A DNA stretch of 64,000 nt from Palsa-504 sp963808315 (GTDB taxonomy: Bacteria > Actinomycetota > Actinomycetes > Streptosporangiales > Streptosporangiaceae). The stretch is from NCBI GenBank assembly GCA_963808315.1, contig CAWEFK010000010.1, forward strand, positions 248,001 to 312,000. Direction: 5' to 3'. The notes under the pieces were generated by a model. The model was not told the origin of the DNA. It ran no database searches and was given only the letters and a program-made list of their open reading frames with translations. The stretch's first letter is position 1; the number at the start of each line of letters is the position of its first letter. Below are positions 60,591 through 64,000 of this stretch, piece after piece. The position numbers were made by a program, and so were the translations under genes.

Positions 60591-62465
60591 ATGGAAATCA
60601 TTCCCGACAAGCGCAAGGTCGTTGGCCTCGTCGAGCAAGCTTACAAGGGCGAGATTTGCCTTCCTAACTTTCAACGCGATTTCGTGTGGACCCGCGAAGA
60701 AGTCGCCGACCTCATGCGGTCGATCATCCGCGGCTACTTCATCGGCTCCCTGCTCCTACTCCGTTGCGACAAGGAGAACCCTCCCTTCGCTCCGATCTTC
60801 TTGCGCGGGGCAAACCCGCCCTACAGGGACGCGCGGCCGGAGCTCCTGGTGCTCGATGGACAGCAACGGCTCTCGTCCCTTATGTACGCGCTCACCGCCC
60901 CCGATCTCTCTTTGAAGGATTCCAGTCAGAGGCGGTGGTTCTTCCTGAACCTCGATCTCTTGTTGTCGGAGCCGGATAACGACGAGATCATCTTCGACCG
61001 GGCAAAGCGTGAGCTCCGCGGACTCGATACCCCGGACGCGCAGTACAGGCAGCGGATCCTGCCCTGCACCGCGCTTCTCGCGCAGCAGAGCTTCTACGCT
61101 TGGCGAGACGGATTCGAGGACTGGCTGCGGTCAAACGCGCCCGATCAGCTCGGCCAGTACCGCTCGGAGTGGCGGGCTGTGTGGACCAGCGCCGCGACGG
61201 CGTTCCAGACGTTCGAGGCGCCGCTCGTGGAGTTGCCCCGCGTCGATGAGTCCGACAGCGAGTCCATTGGCCGCGTCTGCGCCATCTTCGAGAAGCTGAA
61301 CTCGACCGGCGTCGACCTCTCGGTCTACGACCTCCTGACCGCGCGCTTGTACCGCTCAGGGATTCGCCTGCATGACCTGTGGGCGGCCGCCTGCAGAGCT
61401 CACACTCGTCTGCGGGCGTGGTCGAAGGGCAAGGCCGACGAGCACAAGTTCGGTGTTCTCGTGCTTCGCACGCTCGCTCTGCTCCGTGGTCTTGACCCGA
61501 AGCCGCGGATCCTCATCGACTTGCTGCCGGCCGACTTCGAGTCCGACTGGCGGCGGGCTGCGGCTGCCATCGAGCGAGCGCTTGAGATCACCGAACTTGT
61601 CGGCCCCGACGGCTTCGGGGTCTTCGCCGAGAAATGGCTTCCGGGATTCGGCATCATTCCTATCCTGGCTGCGCTGCGAGCCGAGATCGACGCGCGCAAG
61701 CTGGGCGAGCAAGAGCGTGCGGACCTCCGCCGCTGGTACTGGTGCAACGTCTTCATGGAGCGGTATTCAAGCGCTGTCGAAAGCAAGTCCCGCAAGGACT
61801 ACCTCGAAATGACGCGGCATTGGTTCGACGGCAAGCCCGAGCCGGAGGTTTTCCGCGAGGCGCAGAACTGGATCGGCGCGCCGGGATTTCGCATCCGCGG
61901 TTCGGCGAGCTACGCCAGTGCCGTCTACAGCGGGGTCTTCTGCCTGCTTGCGCTCCGCAACGCGCGAGACTGGCGCCGTGGCGAGGACATTCGCCTGCAG
62001 GAGCTGCAAGACCATCACATCTTCCCGCAGGCGTACCTCAAGCGACATGAGATAACTAAACGAGTGGATGTCAATACGATTGCGAATCGGACGCTCATCT
62101 CCGACGAGACCAATGGCAGGATCAAGGACAAGGCGCCAGCTGTGTATGTCCGTGACCGGAGTATTTTCCCGTCCGGTGCCCGGCTCGACCTCCTTGAGCC
62201 ACATTTCATTGACGACACCACGCTTCCGATGCTCCTAGCCGCCCTCGAAGAGCTGCCCGACGCTGAGTCCGCCGCCCTGTATGGCAGGTTCCTGCAAGCT
62301 CGTGAAGCCGCGATGATCGAAGAGATCCGGCGGGCCTGTGGCATATCGACGAGTCCCGCGACTGGTCCAGAAGACACGGAGCCAGACGATGTCGCTGCTG
62401 ACATCAAGGCGGCGGCCTCGCTGGCAGAAGACACAGCCAACGAGCTGGAGCTGGACACCGTTTAG
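60591..62465 (+). CDS. DUF262/HNH protein, GmrSD-like type IV restriction nuclease
   Basis: Single-chain protein (624 aa) with the DUF262 (GmrS-like) domain at the N-terminus: CLPNFQRDFVWTREEVADLM (residues ~23-42), RSIIRGYFIGSLLLLR, VLDGQQRLSSLMYAL (the DGQQR nucleotide motif, ~89-93), then IFEKLNSTGVDLSVYDLLTA. The C-terminal HNH (DUF1524-like) domain shows LQDHHIFPQAYLK (~473-478), then VNTIANRTLISDETNGRIKD. GmrSD enzymes cut DNA with modified (glucosylated hydroxymethyl-) cytosine using NTP; other DUF262 proteins act in phage defence as well. ATG 60591. It lies 241 bases ahead of drmD on the same strand. Intact. Confidence 0.9.
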   Translation: MEIIPDKRKVVGLVEQAYKGEICLPNFQRDFVWTREEVADLMRSIIRGYFIGSLLLLRCDKENPPFAPIFLRGANPPYRDARPELLVLDGQQRLSSLMYALTAPDLSLKDSSQRRWFFLNLDLLLSEPDNDEIIFDRAKRELRGLDTPDAQYRQRILPCTALLAQQSFYAWRDGFEDWLRSNAPDQLGQYRSEWRAVWTSAATAFQTFEAPLVELPRVDESDSESIGRVCAIFEKLNSTGVDLSVYDLLTARLYRSGIRLHDLWAAACRAHTRLRAWSKGKADEHKFGVLVLRTLALLRGLDPKPRILIDLLPADFESDWRRAAAAIERALEITELVGPDGFGVFAEKWLPGFGIIPILAALRAEIDARKLGEQERADLRRWYWCNVFMERYSSAVESKSRKDYLEMTRHWFDGKPEPEVFREAQNWIGAPGFRIRGSASYASAVYSGVFCLLALRNARDWRRGEDIRLQELQDHHIFPQAYLKRHEITKRVDVNTIANRTLISDETNGRIKDKAPAVYVRDRSIFPSGARLDLLEPHFIDDTTLPMLLAALEELPDAESAALYGRFLQAREAAMIEEIRRACGISTSPATGPEDTEPDDVAADIKAAASLAEDTANELELDTV

Positions 62466-62706
62466 CGACCGCTGGCTGAACAGCACGGGTGTTTACGTCC
62501 GGAGGGCTCCGCCGCGAGCCGATGCGGTTTCGGGCGTCGTCCTCTGCTCGGGTGAAAAGCTTCTGGGACACATAGGAGAAGAATGTCGCTGCTTCAGTAC
62601 GCTTCGTGTAGCGGTGTGACCGTATCGACACTTTACGTGATGTAGCGCTAGCCTTGCGTCACGCGCGGGTGCAGTGCGCAGTAACGAGGACTCGGGAGGG
62701 TGGTCC

Positions 62707-64000
62707 ATGACGGCTGTTTCAGCCGAGGTCTCTGGCGCACGGGGCGCCCCCTCAGGGAATCCGGACGTGCCGGAAGCCGGGCAGCTTGTCCGGGTCCGCG
62801 GGCAGCAGTGGGTGGTCAGCAACGTAAGCACCAGCCACCAGCCCCAGGACGAGCTCGCCGCCACGCGGATCCCCGGCCGTACCCTCGTCACCCTCACCAG
62901 CGTCAGCGACGACGACCTCGGCGACGAGCTGACCGTCGCCTGGGAGATCGAGCCCGGCCGCGAGATCGTCCCCGCCACCCAGCTCCCGGCAGTGACACCA
63001 GCGAACTGGGACGACCCGCAGCAACTCGGCGCCTTCCTCGACGCCGTCCGCTGGGGCACCGTCGCCAGCGCCGACACCCGGACGCTCCAGGCCCCGTTCC
63101 GGTCCGGCATCACGATCGAGGAGTACCAGCTCGAACCCGTCGCCCGCGCCCTCGCCATGCCGCGGGTCAACCTGCTCATCGCCGACGACGTGGGCCTCGG
63201 CAAGACGATCGAGGCCGGCCTGGTCGTCCAGGAGATGCTGCTCGCCACCGGGCACGGCGCGTCATCGTCGTCTGCCCGGCGTCGCTCACGCTCAAGTGGC
63301 GCGAGGAGATGGAGGCCAAGTTCGGCCTCGGCTTCACGATCGTGGACACCGCCCAGCTCAGGGAGCTCCGGCGATCCCACGGGCTCGAAGCCAACCCCTT
63401 CGCCGTCTACCCGCGCACGATCATCAGCCTGCAGTGGCTGCGCACCCCCCGCGTCCAGCGCATGCTCGACGAGGTCCTGACCAGCGAAACGCAGGTTCCC
63501 CGGCTTCTTCGACCTGCTGATCGTCGACGAGGTCCACCACTGCGCCCCCGCCGAGCCGCCGAAGCCCAACGGCTACCCGGTCGAGAGCAAGCAGACGCAG
63601 GCGGTCAGAAGGCTCACCGAGCACAGCCAGCACCATCTCTTCCTGTCCGCGACCCCGCACAACGGCTACTCGTGGTCGTGGCAGGCGCTGCTGGAGATGC
63701 TCGACCCGCAGCGCTTCTTCAAGGGCCAGGAGCCGGACAAGGCCACGCTCGACCAGGTCATGATCCGCCGCCTCAAGACCGACATCAAGAATGACGACGG
63801 CACCGAGCGCTTCCCCGCCCGCACGATCAACGCGATCGACATCACCTACACCGACGCCGAGCGCGAGGCCTACGACCTGCTCCAGCTCTACACCGCCGCC
63901 CGCCGCACCAAGCCGGGCGCGGCCCAGGCCCGCGCCGGCGACCTGGTGACGCTCATCCTCAAGAAGCGCCTCTTCTCTTCCCCCGCGGCCTTCGCCCTGA
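62707..64000 (+). CDS. drmD: DISARM system SNF2-like helicase DrmD (3' end outside window, two frameshifts)
   Basis: Start at ATG 62707. N-terminal part PEAGQLVRVRGQQWVVSNVS and DDLGDELTVAWEIEPGREIV; helicase core FRSGITIEEYQLEPVARALA, LLIADDVGLGKTIEAGLVVQ (Walker A). After a shift at ~63255: VIVVCPASLTLKWREEMEAK, FGLGFTIVDTAQLRELRRSH. After a second at ~63495: FFDLLIVDEVHHCAP (Walker B), HHLFLSATPHNGYSWSW, MIRRLKTDIKNDDGTERFPA. This set is characteristic of DrmD, the helicase of class 1 DISARM, which restricts incoming DNA together with DrmMI methylase and DrmABC. The partners would be expected just beyond 64000. Confidence 0.9.

Larger units (their letters stand above)
46780..64000. mobile_element. 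Probable tRNA-Val-integrated genomic island with defence genes (right end not in window)
   Basis: The left boundary is inferred from the tRNA-Val 3' end followed by an integrase. Content then changes from catabolic core-like genes to small accessory genes: GntR and XRE regulators, creatininase-family enzyme, small coupled genes, IS3 and IS4 remnants, NACHT protein, DUF262/HNH nuclease and DISARM drmD. The NACHT gene has clearly lower G/C than its surroundings. No second copy of the tRNA 3' end was found before 64000, so the right end is outside or lost. No conjugation or replication gene (TraB/FtsK-like, Rep) is recognisable. Confidence 0.55.

Noticed and set aside
46781..64000. Search for a second attachment site (copy of the tRNA-Val 3' end)
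   Set aside because: No second copy of GTTCGAACCCAGTTGCGCCC or a clear shorter version was seen, so no right end is called.

Overview
The window is very GC-rich, dense in genes, uses many GTG/TTG starts, and carries families typical of Actinomycetota: TIGR03084, PaaX, DUF2332, DUF3224, membrane Ser/Thr kinases with extracellular sensors, LysM/Rpf-like proteins and many TetR regulators. It looks like a chromosome piece from a soil-type high-GC actinomycete. I cannot name the genus. Many conserved genes, mostly in the first 31 kb, are split by single-base frameshifts while protein similarity continues in another frame. I read most of these as assembly or base-calling errors rather than decay, and I annotate such genes across the break.

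Left part (1-31 kb). The end of citrate synthase is followed by fumarylacetoacetase, a CoA ligase and a DUF3224 protein. A LacI regulator faces a desaturase / Rieske ferredoxin / 2-oxoglutarate oxygenase operon; two near-identical palindromes mark the regulator and operon promoters. Next comes a TetR-controlled acyl-CoA cassette (acyl-CoA dehydrogenase, CoA ligase, carboxyltransferase beta, biotin carboxylase/BCCP alpha, TIGR03084 protein), probably for activation, oxidation and carboxylation of a branched or isoprenoid acid. Then follow a LysM/transglycosylase-like secreted protein, DUF2332, a GAF-GGDEF protein, another CoA ligase, a lipoprotein, an LLM flavin oxidoreductase, and two membrane Ser/Thr kinases. 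One kinase has a seven-repeat cysteine-rich extracellular domain. An IS110-family element ends this part.

Middle part (31-46.7 kb). These genes are mostly intact: two MFS transporters, a mannitol-dehydrogenase-family enzyme, alpha/beta hydrolases, an acyl-CoA dehydrogenase, an ACMSD-like amidohydrolase, a PaaX regulator, a divergent TetR pair with two palindromic operators, VOC and MmcQ/YjbR proteins, an acyl-CoA synthetase, an SDR, and a TetR beside a truncated NmrA-like gene.

Right part (46.7-64 kb). A tRNA-Val(TAC) is followed directly by a tyrosine integrase. Behind it lie GntR and XRE regulators, a creatininase-family enzyme coupled to an XRE-TPR regulator, a chain of small genes joined by GTGA stop/start overlaps, and IS3 and IS4 remnants. 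Then comes a block of defence-type genes: a 1,118-residue NACHT NTPase, a DUF262/HNH (GmrSD-like) nuclease, and the start of DISARM drmD, cut by the window end. I interpret this as a tRNA-integrated genomic island carrying a defence block. Its far attachment site is not in the window.
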